Shown here: piece by piece, positions 1 to 11,325 of the stretch | Numbering within the stretch: the first letter of the stretch is position 1 | Layout of the letters: the number at the start of each line of letters is the position of its first letter | Source: Endomychus coccineus | Taxonomy: Eukaryota > Arthropoda > Insecta > Coleoptera > Endomychidae | NCBI GenBank assembly: GCA_958510875.1 | Contig: OY294067.1 | Location: forward strand, 32,228,912 to 32,292,911 | Length of the DNA stretch: 64,000 bases | Direction of reading: 5' to 3' | Program-made: the position numbers and the translations under genes | Notes under the pieces: model-generated | What the model was told of the DNA's origin: nothing | Databases searched by the model: none | Seen by the model: the letters and a program-made list of their open reading frames with translations, nothing else

Positions 1-454
1 TACCAGAGGTGTACTTTCATACAAACTTCATTAGACTGGTTTAATGAAAGGATGCTTTATTTCATTTTTAAAAGCATATCATATTTTAAATGTTACGTGT
101 AAAGTATACATGCTAACAACCTGTTTTATTTGAAATCGCAGCATATCCTACAAAGTTCCATTCATGTTGAATATATTTCAATCTTGTTTTTTGATTATAC
201 ATGCAGTCTATACTCACTGCGAATTAGTTGTAATTAATCCGGGGAATCACCATCATCGAATTCATGTGTTTTATAGTTAATCAAATGTTTTGGTTAATTC
301 ACTTTAATCCTTATTGGATATAAGATTATGAGTGATAATTTCAAATTGATTTATCACATTACAGTAGATATAGTACTGTGAAATATGGATTTCACTTCAT
401 ATACAGGTTCATTAGTGAAGCGGGAAATTTTAAAAACTATGTTATTCATTTGAC
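1..454. other. intergenic, nothing recognised
   Basis: AT-rich sequence with no open frame of note and no repeat I could match elsewhere in the window. A 5' untranslated part of the transposase element that follows may begin near 450. Confidence 0.5.
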
Positions 455-510
455 GTTCGGTTGAGGGCGCTGAAGCTAATGATACATTGTCAGTAATTTA
501 ACGCCATTTA

Positions 511-1568
511 GTGAACATGGAACAGTGGGCAGGTGATCATCGTGCTTTCTGTGTTAAATCGTTTTATAAAAATCTTACGACTACTGTGAGAAGGTTATTT
601 CGCCATCAGTTCAATATACCGCGTCATGACCGTCTATTAACGCAATTAATTGCTAGGTACAAACGTTTCAAAAAAACTGGATCTACTTTGAATTTAAAAC
701 ATAATGGAACAGCAAGAAGTGTTAGAGCGCCAGAAAACATTGATAGAGTTCGAACTGTCATAACACGTAGTCCAAAACGTTCTGCGATTAAACATGCATT
801 AGCATTGAATATCGGTCGATACGCCGAATCTTACATAAGGACTTAAGTTTTCACCCCTATAAAATTCAAATTGTCCGAAAATTAAAAGAAGCGGATTTGG
901 TTGCTCGCTTGAATTTTTGTCAAGAAATGTTGCAGCCTTTGGATAGGTAAGAATTCTTAATCCACCATATGTTTCTGTCAGATGGAGCTCATTTTCATCT
1001 TAACGGCTTTGTTAATAAACATAATAGCCAATATTGGAGCGCTGAAAACCCGCTTCGGTTACATGAGAAGCTCTTACATAGTTCTATGGTGACAGTATGG
1101 TGTGCTCTTCCATCATCTGGCATTATTGGGCCATTCTTTTTGGAAGACGATCGAGGAAATGCTACAACCATTACTGCAGTTGGTTACAACACTTTGGTGA
1201 CAATATTTTTAGGGCAAGAATTCGCTCCATTTTCAGCAAGACGGTGCTACCAGTCATACTGCTCATATGTCTATTGCTGCTTCAAGGGAACTCTTTCCGA
1301 ATCATGTCATATCAAAAGAGACATTGCTTGGCCTGCTAGTTCGCCTGATTCGTCCGCACGCGACTTTAACCTTTGGGGTTAGCTCAAGAGCAAGTTGTAC
1401 GTTGACCGACCGCAAACGTTAGCGGAACTGAAACGAAAAATTTTGGAAGAATTTTCACGTATTACACCGGAAATGTTACGGGGGGTAATGACAAATTTTC
1501 GAATAAGACTACAAGAATGCCTAGACCGTAATGGTGCCCGCCGGTCAAGTATTATTTTTGAAAAATAA
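511..1568 (+). pseudogene. Tc1/mariner-superfamily transposase, broken
   Basis: Remnant of a DNA transposase with an N-terminal helix-turn-helix region (about 100 residues, 511-820) of the type common in insect transposases, and a DDE-type catalytic part (822-1568). The first catalytic region is visible as SDGAHFHLNGFVNK near 975. The second, containing QQDGATSHTAH, lies near 1230-1270 but only in a different frame from its surroundings. The C-terminal part ends in the family-typical pattern ITPEMLRG..TNFRIRLQEC and stops at 1566-1568. Lesions are a frameshift near 815, stop codons at 948 and 1380, and two opposing frameshifts near 1225 and 1315. The gene is intronless and about family length (350 codons). 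It is certainly non-functional. The family call rests on recognised motifs; I found no clear terminal repeats. Confidence 0.85.
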
Positions 1569-2879
1569 AATAGCAAGTATAACTCAATAGAAAACTGTAA
1601 AAACATTAATGTTAAAATAACAACTTATGTAGATACAGTAGTCTTAAATTTTCCCTCTGTACCCTGTTATTCAGATGTACTTGTTTTTGGTATTAGAAAG
1701 TAGCTGAAAAATAAAATTTGGCGAGGTATTTTCAATCTACAATATCAATGAAATGACCCTTTTTGACCATTCATTTATTTATCAATATAAAATTGCTATA
1801 TCGATATAATTGTCAAAATCAAAGTACACTAATTGGTCAATATACTGGACTAGATATTCAGATTCGAACTCACATCGCACATTCAATGCTTCCGTTCATT
1901 CATCTTAGCTTAGAATAAATTTACAATCCAAAATTAAAATTAATTATTAGCATTTTTTTAAAAAATAATAGATCAAATTCATGCTTAAAATTTTTTATTG
2001 GAGATATTTTATATTAATTAATAGTCAATAATATTTATGTAACATTACGTTTAATTCCACCATATAGAATCGATATCTTCAATATATATAGGTATGATTA
2101 AAAATATGCTGATAAAATGATATCATGTGCACTGATAAAGTATAAGAGTTACACTAACACTATAAATAAGATATAAATTTAGTGGATCATTATGAAATAG
2201 ACCAATCAGACACCACCAGTTTTTGAATAAATTTTGTTTAGATAAGCGATTCAGTTCCTAGATCCGTTTGACCTCGGTTAAATTATTGTCCTCCATATTG
2301 TTGTTTGTAAAAAATTGTTAGAAAATGTCAAATTTTGTTATCAGTAAAAGTCTTCGTTGTTGTTTCTAAATTATTCAGGATATAGCCGTGTACCACTCGA
2401 CCTATACATTTGAATGGATTAAACTACCCAAATTATTTTGCATGATTGTGCTTCTTGGCAAATAGTTTTATGCACAATAATTTTGAAATAAAAACTCTCT
2501 ACCGCTTGGCAGACTCTGGTTTTTATTAGATTGTTCTCCAAGCAAAATAATGCTCAAAATATGTTGGATAATTTAATCGATTAAATGTATAGGTCTTGTA
2601 GTATAATATTTGATTATTTTTTATTTACAGTAATATCATGTAGATGACGAGGTTTTGATATATGAAAGCCCAAAAACTGGAGAGAATGCACAGATAAAAG
2701 TAGCATCTAGCAGCAAAGCAAACTTGTGATTTGAGAAACATTGATTTTCCCTAAATACAGGAAAACATATCTACTAATTTTTTCAGCTCAGGATACAAGT
2801 CAACCAGATATAACACAAATCAACAATCAAAATATTACACTCTTATAACTAAAATAACAGTTTTTTATTTGAAAATGTT
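1569..2879. other. intergenic, nothing recognised
   Basis: AT-rich, no coding frame longer than background and no repeat recognised. The 5' boundary of the Penelope-like fragment starting near 2880 is uncertain and could lie somewhat upstream. Confidence 0.4.
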
Positions 2880-3059
2880 AATTCAAAAATTGTTCGTAAT
2901 ACATTTCAAATGAATGGCCACCCAGAAACATTTTTCAATCCCATCATTAAAGAAAGAATAAACAAAATCTATAATGGAACGTAAACGGTAATACAGATAA
3001 TTTTATAACATTACAATGCACTGCAGACATCTCAGAGAAAAATAAGAAATGTTTCAAAA

Positions 3060-3438
3060 AGTTTGATATAAATGTTCCATAAGTCTACAAACTGTGTTGG
3101 GAAATGTTTTGCGAATCTGAAACCTTTATTACCTGAGTACGTATTAACAAACCCACACAGAATAGAAATTAAATCGTTTAGATTGCGATGGGACTTATAC
3201 AGGAATCTCTAAGCTATATTTACAAAAAAGAATGTATGGTCATAAGTATAGTACTAGGAACAAAAACATAGAAAATTCCACTGCCCTTGCTAAACACTGC
3301 AATTCGATCACAAAAATGAATATTTTAACTAAGGAAACCAATTTTTATGAAAGATATATTTTGGATATGATTCACATAGAACGTGAGTCCAAGTCTGTAA
3401 ATCATAGAGCAGATATTCAATCATTAAGTCAGATTTAA
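3060..3438 (+). pseudogene. PLE GIY-YIG endonuclease remnant
   Basis: The frame from 3232 reads a GIY-YIG endonuclease tail: YGHKYSTRNKN, then TALAKHC, then SVNHRADIQSLSQI. It matches the better copy at 11.4-11.8 kb nearly word for word. Upstream, 3060-3230 carries the linker in other frames, so the reading frame is broken. Relative to 11326-11826 it lacks about ten residues after TALAKHC (the NHQFDYKNV stretch is shortened). In living PLEs this domain nicks the target DNA. Non-functional here. Confidence 0.75.
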
Positions 3439-3713
3439 ACTAATTTAGTTAATCAAAACCCTTGCAAATACTTGAGCGTTATATATTTTTTTTCAGTCGT
3501 ATAAAGACATCAGTTCGTATATTATAAGAAAATTGCTAAGCAGGGGATTCTTGATACATATTCATATATTTAAAACATTAATGTATTACAATTTCCATTA
3601 CTCGTCGTTCTGTTCGTTTCGGCGACGTGAGCATTATTAATTGAAATTGGTGGGATAAGGACGATTTGTGGTGATGCAATTAGTTTTAAGAAATCCCGTA
3701 TGAGACATTGATA

Positions 3714-3757
3714 CGTCTTCTGATGATGGTCGTGAGACCGAAACGTACGTAAAGACG
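3714..3757 (+). ncRNA. hammerhead ribozyme motif, type I, intact core
   Basis: Core CTGATGA at 3720-3726 and GAAA at 3740-3743. Stem II is GGTC/GACC around a GTGA loop (3728-3739), with one extra T (3727) between the core A and stem II. Stem III is the short palindrome ACGTACGT (3743-3750), followed by the predicted cleavage site after A3751 (GTA). Stem I is a perfect 6 bp pairing of CGTCTT (3714-3719) with AAGACG (3752-3757). Hammerheads of this minimal type are known from Penelope-like elements, and an extra residue after the core A is tolerated in known natural hammerheads. Self-cleavage is inferred, not shown. Confidence 0.85.
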
Positions 3758-3835
3758 AAAATAATAAGCATATGTGTTGGTGTGATCTATTTCCCGAGAA
3801 TTTATATATAATTCATACCTGGATCAAGAATCATT

Positions 3836-4979
3836 ATAAATATGGTAATTTAATATCCGTTGAGCTATTATAGCTGGGGAAACAGTCAATTAGGAATATT
3901 CTAAGGTTCCAGGTCATATTTATATATGTCGACTCTACTGTGGTACGAAATATTTCAAAGTTATTATAATATTATTCTTAATTTGTTTGTATGAAGAGCC
4001 ACAAAAAAATGGTCCTGCCCAACTTTATTACTGAACAAAAGATATCAGATTGATTGGTGAAACCATCATTTTTACATCAATATAAACTAAACGAGCAAAT
4101 AGAATATATCGTGGTAGACAATATTTTGGCATGGAATAAAATGGAATACTTTCGGCAAATATTCATTAATGTCTACCACAACAACAAGGCTCACCTATAA
4201 CCCCTTTCTCTGAACATCCGGCTAGTAATTGCATATACATGAGCGAATTTCATATTAATTTCTGATTATACCGGAATGAACGTCCACAAAGCTTTTATAT
4301 TACAATCGCGCTGCCTTAATAAGACCTGTAATCTGGACTCATATGGAAATAATCAGTGATATCACAACGCCTGTTGGCAACATTGAAAGCCATTTCATGG
4401 CTTTTACCCTCTTGACTTTACATATTTTTTCGGTTCCACTACGTCGCTCAAAGTAAACGTTCAGGTATAATCGAACCTAAATTTGTTCTTCATTCGGTTA
4501 ACAAACTTTTGAAAATGTTGAATTTAGAGATATATTTAACGTAAACGTGAAACAAGTTGGATAATAAATATTATTCAACTCGTAGTTATAAAATTCATCA
4601 GAACTTTATTTGGGAACGTCATTATTCAATAACTTCGCAACGTCATATTCACATCAAGATGTTCCTTTCCAACAAGCCGTTTCGGGTTCCAAACTATCTT
4701 GGAAGTGTGAGTGAACACAGAGTAATAATACTTACTCTATGGTGTGATATAAACACAAGTTAGCACTCCCACCATTGATATTGTATGTACATACATAGAC
4801 GACACATCAGGATTTTCATTGACTCCAACATATGAAACAGCTGACTAGCGCAAAACATCGTTCTAGGCATAACAGTACATGTTACTGTAAACTATCATAT
4901 GTTTTCAAAATAAAATGGCAATATTTTAATATAGAAAACTTTTTTAGTGCTTTGCTTTTTAGTTGTGAATAGTTGAAAA
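3836..4979. other. intergenic, nothing recognised
   Basis: No protein motif recognised. The one short frame at 4557-4763 shows no domain and ordinary AT-rich composition, so I treat it as chance. Confidence 0.4.
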
Positions 4980-5019
4980 ATCTTGGCTTCCGGATGGATT
5001 CCGCGTCACAATAGCTCGA

Positions 5020-5070
5020 CTTGATGCCGACGTTTCGCCAACCATTACAGGTGGCATCTTCAGGGCAGGC
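5020..5070 (-). other. hammerhead-like remnant
   Basis: On the minus strand the order is CTGAAGA (5063-5057), T, a GCCA/TGGC stem, then GAAA (5036-5033). This fits CUGANGA-stem II-GAAA with the same extra U as the other hammerheads here. Stem I is not found and stem III is imperfect (ACG against CAT). An alternative pairing of GATGCC with GGCATC competes. It could be the tail of another PLE family or a lookalike. Confidence 0.35.
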
Positions 5071-5089
5071 TTGAGGCTTGAACTGAAAT

Positions 5090-7189
5090 TTAAGCTTAAA
5101 ACTAAGGTGACTGATAATCTAATTTGTAACTATAAACATTAATGTTGTGAACTAAACCCTGTTTATATCACTTTTATTTTCTTTATAGTATTATAATACT
5201 AAAGGTAAGCTAGCGATTTGGCACCTGCGACTAGCCACAATATCAGAAGTTCACCACTGAATAACAACTGTTCATCTATGTAATTTCCAGTTCCTATTTA
5301 TATTTACATCTTTAGGCACAATCGGATTCAATTTCTGGCTTGAGAAAAATTCAGGTTGGGTTACATGGTAACAGAATTAGATTAATAATTTTAATAAATG
5401 TGTACTTTTTTTCGAACCACTCTAAGAAATAGTTATATTATTTCTGTCTAATTATTAGAGCATTTTGATATTTATAGATATATTCCTTCAGTAGCTTATT
5501 CAATTTTGAATTATGTGTATATGTTTTCTTCCATATTATTATTAAATCTTCACGGCATTATGAACGATGTTATTTTATTTATTAGGTCATGTATGGTAAT
5601 GATTCTGTAGTTGAATATATGTTTTATTTAATAATTGCAGCTGTTAATAACTAAATATGTCATTTAATGTGGGGTACAGTGATTTCAGTTAATTATATAC
5701 AAAAGTTTGCCATTGATGAAATACAGAACAAGTTGTATATGGAAATATGACTAAATTTAAAATGAGAGATATTTAATTCTATATCTTTAATGTAATTTTG
5801 TAAATAATAGTATTATGAATTGTTGCTGAATCATAAAAACCGATCGAAGGATTATAACTTAATAATTCATGAAATTTGTAAAGTGCTCCATTTAAATCAA
5901 TGTAAATTGTGCACTTTCTTGCCCCTTGTCACGTGGTCAGAATAATCTCCATATCTGTCTAATACCAGGAAGAAATGGGTCTTCTCTCTCTTACGTATTG
6001 GAGTCATCGACTGAACGGAGGTTCATATACCATGCGCTAGCCATGTATGTATATGTAATATCGTATGACTTCCCTAATAACTAATAATTAACTACATATA
6101 GCTCAGACGTAATTACATAAATAGGGTTAATTTTACGTATGTATAACCACATAATTTAGTTATGACTATATCATGTACATTGAACGTAATAAAATGTGTA
6201 TAAGAAAGTTTTATTGAAGAATTAATTTAGGAGGGCAAATTATTGTCACTATAAATTAAATAGTTCTGGGTATTATTTGACGGATGCAAGATTAATAGTT
6301 CTGAAGAAAAAGTTGGACCATTTTATCTATAAGTGTTTCATGTTTTTGTACCTACGTGCAAAAACTGAAAAGCAGAAGCGACATTTAAAGTTCTGAAAAT
6401 GATAAACGCGGGGACACTCGACCTTCCTAGATTGTTGATGTTATCAGCCAACTCGTAACAATTCAACAACAAGGAGCCCAAAATTGCGAGATACACAATC
6501 CGTAACGTCTGCAGATCGACCCGCGCACAAAAAATAAACAAATTTTAATAAAACATCAAACAGTCCATGCACATAAACCGGTATAATATATACAATTTTC
6601 AGGTAAATTTGTAAAGATGTCAGCAACTTGAAGTCATAAAACTTTTTTTATAATCCGGCACTCAAGAGACTAAATACAATTTTACGACTTTTAAATGTCT
6701 TATGCTACGAAATTTCTACAAAGAATATATTCATAAGAACTGTACCGTACTAAATATGCAGCATCCACTAAATGTAAATACTTACAAAATATGAAAAATA
6801 AAGAGATTTTAAACTTGAAATCGTTAAACCTTCTCTGCCGCTTACTTTTATGTCTTCTGGTTTATTAATTTCAACACAAAGAATCTAATTGAAATTATGA
6901 AACCGTCGATATAACCTAATAATTAAAGAAACATACCTTTTTCAGAAGAATTAGTGATAATGAATATAAAGGATAGATCAATCATTAAAATTACGTTCGT
7001 GTACAGCGAAGAATACCCTAAAGCTGTCTCGGCTTAAATGAACTATACAAATATGTCCAATTTAAATACTTTTAATAATTATTGTATTCAACTTAGCCTT
7101 GTGTTGTTGCTTTATTCTAGCTGTAATTAATTTATAAAGTTTCTAAAAACTCAAAAGTGTTTAGGAGTACATCATAATACGAATAACAG
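5090..7189. other. intergenic, nothing recognised
   Basis: About 2.1 kb of AT-rich sequence without recognised domains or repeats. Short minus frames at 6338-6626 overlap one another and show no family motif. Confidence 0.4.
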
Positions 7190-7352
7190 AAAATCCAAGT
7201 CTGTGAATCATAGAACAGACGTTCACTCAGAGTCAGATTTATACTAATTTAATTAATTAAAACCCTTTCAAATGCCTACATGCCTCTTTATAATGTTAAA
7301 ATTATATTTTAGGTAAAAATCTGAAATAGCAATATTTCTAATAAGGTCTGAC

Positions 7353-7926
7353 CACGGTCATACATACAGGTCTGGAAACTCGGGGCTGTTTCCTAAGTGA
7401 GAAGTGGGACCGCTAAGCGTCGACTGTCGCGTAGTACCAAAAGATGTCAGAGAGTATTCTCTGACAACTGTCATTCTTAAGTTGTAAACACAAGGAATAC
7501 CTGCGTTTTTAGAAACAAATTACGAAACTGTGCATTGTGCCGAAATGCAAAACGTGGTACAAAAGTGTAAAGCAAGAAACTTCTGTTTTTAAAGTGCCGA
7601 AAGATGCGGAAATGCGAAAAAAGTGAATGCTTGCGATTCCGGATAGAAATCGTTTTAACGAGGAGGTCTTTTATGTGTGCGAAAAAGATGAAGTTATTTT
7701 TAAGGTGAGTAAAACATTTTGACAAGAGTAACAGTTCTATTTCTCTCTCAAATCAGAATAGTAAATATTGCGTTACTAGAAAAACTATTTTACTTAATAA
7801 TGTGATTGTTGCCGTACTTCGAGATCCAAGCGCTAGCTAGTGGCTGAGCGAGGGACTACGAGTTTGGCGACGCGTAAGAGACCCATGTCAAACATACGAG
7901 TCCCCAGACCTGTATGCACGACCGTG
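7353..7926 (+). mobile_element. P-like element, internally deleted, 8 bp TSD
   Basis: 574 bp element with terminal inverted repeats starting CACGGTCATACATACAGG on the left; the right end matches in reverse complement (CACGGTCGTGCATACAGG). It is flanked by the perfect direct repeat GGTCTGAC at 7345-7352 and 7927-7934. That sequence occurs once at the uninterrupted site in sister PLE copies. An 8 bp duplication, similar to the known P-element target preference, and the THAP exon inside place it in the P superfamily. The transposase catalytic part is absent, so it would need a partner element to move. Confidence 0.85.
7519..7704 (+). pseudogene. THAP zinc-finger exon of a P-like transposase
   Basis: Frame reads TKLCIVPKC at 7522-7548, then VFKVPKDAEMRKK, then a stop (TGA at about 7633) where THAP domains carry the conserved tryptophan, then AIPDRNRF and YVCEKDE. 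This is the C2CH pattern of a THAP DNA-binding domain, with the final histidine lost (a short gap after CEK). The exon ends AAG followed by GTGAGT at 7705-7710, a good splice donor. In P elements the THAP domain binds the element ends. No further exons are present before the right end. Dead copy. Confidence 0.75.
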
Positions 7927-8247
7927 GGTCTGACAACCTTTTTCGATTACCTCATAATTCTTTAACATCTGGTTGGAAAGTGGATACTTAAGCGTAATGT
8001 GTTTTGGTTTCAGTTTTACTCAAACATTGCTTGAGATGACTTCGAATATTATAAGTGGATTGCTATTTAATGGATTCCTGATACATATTCATATACTTAA
8101 AACATCAATATGTTATAATTTCGATTACTCATGTTTGTGTGGGTTTCGGCGACGTGTAAAGATGAAAATAATAAGCATATGTGTTAGTGTGATCTATTTC
8201 CCTATAATTTATATATAATTCATATACCTGGGTCAAGAATCATTATT

Positions 8248-8599
8248 AGTTATTCACAATTTATAATTTGAGAAAGATTTTTATAATCAGTTTTTTTGCT
8301 TACTTGGCAGACAATACGCAAGCGGAATATAATGCCAATTTTTCGGAAAATGGAACATAACAAATTTTGAAAATCTAAAATCTGAAATTTAACATCCATA
8401 CATAAATTTTCCAAGTCGCATTGAAATTTCAGATTCGTTGAGCACGAAAACACTGCTATATTATTATAATTATAGAGACCAAAGTCGTATTTATTATTTT
8501 AAAATTAAGATCATTTAACACTTGACGCATTTCCAGTAGTGACTTCGGTAACGGCGGCAATAAAGAATGACGTTTATGGTGAATGTTCATTCTTATTTT
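8248..8599. other. intergenic, nothing recognised
   Basis: AT-rich spacer between the PLE tail and the FLYWCH remnant; no motif seen. Confidence 0.4.
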
Positions 8600-8960
8600 C
8601 TTAATAACATTTTCTTAACTTGTCTGATGTATCTTCGTCTAATTGTACTTTATTCGTTTGCAAGGATTCTCACATAAAATGTCAACAACTTTCTTTTTGC
8701 TTTCGCTGTAAGCAATTTGTCTTCTTCGATAGAATGGTTGTGCTGTGGAAAAGGTTTCTCCATCAATATGTCGTTATACCCTATTGTGTACAGTTTCGCT
8801 TTGCACATGGTTTTTCCATTGGCCTTTGTACATTACCACGTCTTTTTCCCACATTTCTCTATATGATCAAGTCAGAACTTACCGTTAGGCAACTTGACGC
8901 TGGCCTTTTCATCAAGTACTGCGACCTGACGAAAATGTATCTGCATTACGGCTCGACCGT
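8600..8960 (-). pseudogene. FLYWCH-type zinc-finger remnant
   Basis: Read on the minus strand, one frame gives FRQVAVLDEKASVKLPNGK, DHIEKCGKKTW, stop, CTKANGKTMCKAKLYTIG, then FPQHNHSIEEDKLLTAKAKRK. The arrangement of W, C..C and H.H with a basic tail is that of a FLYWCH zinc finger (about 60 residues), common in insect chromatin proteins and in some transposons. At least three in-frame stops and no start make it a pseudogene or relic. An overlapping plus-strand frame at 8620-9027 (135 codons) has no recognisable domain and is treated as its shadow. Confidence 0.6.
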
Positions 8961-9029
8961 AAGTCGTAACCTAATTCACACATGCTTTAATGCGTACATT
9001 TATTACTACGCGTTTGTTTCAGAATAATC

Positions 9030-9795
9030 GAAAGTACCCTACAACCCCTACTACGTATACAACATGAAAACATCAACAAAATCTGAACGCTGACTCCACG
9101 TAGTGACGCTTGATTCAAAGCAACGCATGTCAATGTATAACAACATTATACAACAATTATTTGAATTCCTAGTTATAGTTGACACACCCTATATATGTTG
9201 CGTTATTAGTACAATTAATCTGATACATGATTGCGGATTCTAATGTTTAGTAGAGGTTATGATGACGGTTTATTTCCGTTAGACACACTTTTGATAGTCA
9301 CCAGTTCGGTATTCTTGTCATGGCCAACTGTAAATAACTGCGATTTGTCCATGTCCGGCTTGAAACAAATGCCTGCCGGAATAGGGAATGTGCAAGATTG
9401 AGAACGCGCGGAGAAAAAATGCATACTATTTCACGGCGGCAGCGGAGAAGACAATTTTCTGTTCCATTTCCCACGTCAGTTAAGAGACATTGTCCACGGT
9501 AGCTTCTGAAAAATAGCAGACTTAGGTACGTAATTAGAGTCAATAATAATTAAAAGTCTGGAATAAATCAACAAGAAGAATGAGGGAAGTTTTAATTTTA
9601 ACTGAAACCTCCTCGTATCTTTCTATTTTCATGTTAAATTACTGGTAAAATTGGACGGTAGATTAAAAATTCCGTGACCTAATTGAACGAGAGGAATATC
9701 TACGTTTAATAATCGTTAGATCGATCTACTCGTATTTTAATAATAAATTACAATCTAGTTATATTGGAATATGTTTCGACACACATCAAGTGAGC
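9030..9795. other. intergenic, nothing recognised
   Basis: No recognised coding motif. A stretch at 9300-9540 has slightly higher GC content but no family resemblance I can name on either strand. Confidence 0.35.
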
Positions 9796-9799
9796 TTTA

Positions 9800-10000
9800 C
9801 ATATCCCAGGTTAGTTCGTTAAATTTTTATATAGTTTCACGAATACTGGATCGGTAGGTTATTTGACAGTATTTTTTTGTAAAAGATTGATTTCCCTTGT
9901 CTTTGTACACATACAGGAAACTCCAAGCGGCCATGTTATCGCAGGTTAGTTTGTTAAATTTTTACATATTACATATTACATACATTTTTGGGAAAACTAG
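9800..10000 (+). repeat. diverged relatives of the 148 bp repeat
   Basis: Two sites resemble the core of the 148 bp unit at 58-62 kb. The stretch AAGCGGCCATGTTATCGCAG at about 9925-9944 is followed by GTTAGTTTGTTAAATT, against AAGCGGCAATGTTATCGCAG in the array. A second, weaker CAGGTTAGTTCGTTAAATT lies near 9808. They show that the repeat sequence exists outside the foldback element. Confidence 0.65.
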
Positions 10001-10039
10001 GTTAGTACGTTGTTTGAGGCTAATAAATTATAAAAAAGG

Positions 10040-10432
10040 AAATTGGAACGTAGTCAACCAACCAAATTAGAGACATTACCTTCAAATACTTCAATAAAAT
10101 TCAAAATTTTCACTTATCATTTTTCAGTAATTAATAAATTCCATAGTTTGTTTTCTAAATTAGCAATACTACCAGTTTATAGATATAAGAACAAGCTAAA
10201 ACACCGTGCAGGCAACACCTTTGATAAAATTTCCGATTCGTTTTCAAGAGGCTTGTAGGTCAAACTAGAAGGGAAATTTTAACTCGTTATAAGGAACATT
10301 TTGCCCATATAAATCAAAATCACTTTTAAAACACAGTATAGACAAATATCTAGGTAATTTAGAAGGGATAGAAATGTATAAACGAAAAAGCAATTTATTA
10401 AATTCCGAAGTAGAATATTTTGATGGATAAGA
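10040..10432 (+). pseudogene. second retroelement family tail, GIY-YIG-like
   Basis: The frame at 10043-10258 and its continuation (stops near 10258 and 10285) share sequence with the minus-strand remnant at 23.9-24.4 kb: KHSIDKYLGNLEG.EMYKRKS here against KHSNDIYLGNLEGMKMYKRKS there. The pattern resembles the C-terminal part of GIY-YIG endonucleases of retroelements (a GH.F..ENV..L motif in the other copy), but from a family distinct from PLE copies A-G. Broken by stops; function in the element is inferred. Confidence 0.4.
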
Positions 10433-10434
10433 AA

Positions 10435-11325
10435 TATTTTATTATTTTATTCAAGAACAATTAGTATTAATTTTAAAATGCCAAAAATTCTAAATTTTCA
10501 AATGGAAACCCACATTTGTTTTATAGTAGCAGTATTCAGCACAAAAATTAGGGTAACTTTGTGTTTGATTCCCTACACCTAAATATTATCATTTTCGATT
10601 TATTTACAAAACACTAGTTTTCTACGTTTGTCAAGCGGGCGTTTTTATGTTTGATAAATCTAGTTGACCATGGGTGATTATACAGCTGTCAGAGAATGAA
10701 GAAATGTCATTTAGTTAAAAGATATTACGGTTGAATTTAGGTAGAGGACATAAGCGGAGTATAATTTTCCGTAGAATCCATATATGCAATAAATTATAGG
10801 GTGTATCATTCAAAATAACGAAGTTGTCATTGTCTTCCGGTATAACCGGAAGTGTGGCGTCTTGATAATATTTTAGATGAATAGTATTCATTGACTCGTC
10901 AGCTGCCAAATTTTCAAAACAATTCTATGTTTACTTTTTGAAATATCGATCGATGCAATTCGTGGGGAGACCTCCTGTATAGTGGGTGGAAACTATTGTA
11001 GTAGACTCCAAAAAAATTATCCGGATTTTCGAGGATATTTCCGTTTTGAGTGTATACGTAATCCACTGCGGAGAAGATTGCACGGTTCCTATGGTCGTAT
11101 CGATTAAAAAATTTGCACATCACTTCAAATTGGAGAAAATAGAAACTGTATTGTTTTTGGTAGCCTCGTTTCGAGTGGTACTACTGACATCCATCTTCAT
11201 TTCAAATGGAACAGTAAAGACAACCGTGGTGTTATGGTGATATAGTCAACCTGCAGAAGTGGCCGAAATTCGTATTTTGAGATTCAAGTCATCGATGTGA
11301 CGTCATGATCTTATGACTTTATTCT
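10435..11325. other. intergenic, nothing recognised
   Basis: Overlapping short frames on both strands at 10715-11240 have no recognisable motif. The region may hold the degraded 5' part of the PLE that follows, but I cannot show it. Confidence 0.35.

Larger units (their letters stand above)
2880..3835 (+). mobile_element. Penelope-like element 3' end, copy A
   Basis: 5'-truncated Penelope-like retroelement. It holds the end of the RT-to-endonuclease linker (near 2890-3170, frame broken), the GIY-YIG endonuclease tail (to about 3438), a 3' untranslated tail and a hammerhead ribozyme motif at 3714-3757, ending near ATCATTAT at 3835. The same tail recurs at 8150-8247, 12246-12345 and, inverted or paired, near 30.0, 34.6-35.0, 37.8-38.3 and 54.2 kb, which defines the family inside this window. 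PLEs copy themselves by target-primed reverse transcription, so 5' truncation is expected. Confidence 0.8.
7190..8247 (+). mobile_element. Penelope-like element 3' end, copy B, split
   Basis: Begins inside the last codons of the GIY-YIG gene (near 7195, the part corresponding to SKSVNHRTD) and continues through the 3' tail to 8247. It is interrupted by the P-like element at 7353-7926. The hammerhead is missing: sequence matching GGCGACGT (8146-8153) runs directly into GTAAAGATG, deleting the ribozyme core. The pre-insertion site can be read from sister copies (AAGGTCTGACAACC in copy C near 11905 and copy D), which confirms the insertion. Confidence 0.8.

Noticed and set aside
8620..9027. 135-codon plus-strand frame as a gene
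   Set aside because: The opposite strand reads a recognisable FLYWCH pattern; the plus frame has no domain and is likely its shadow.
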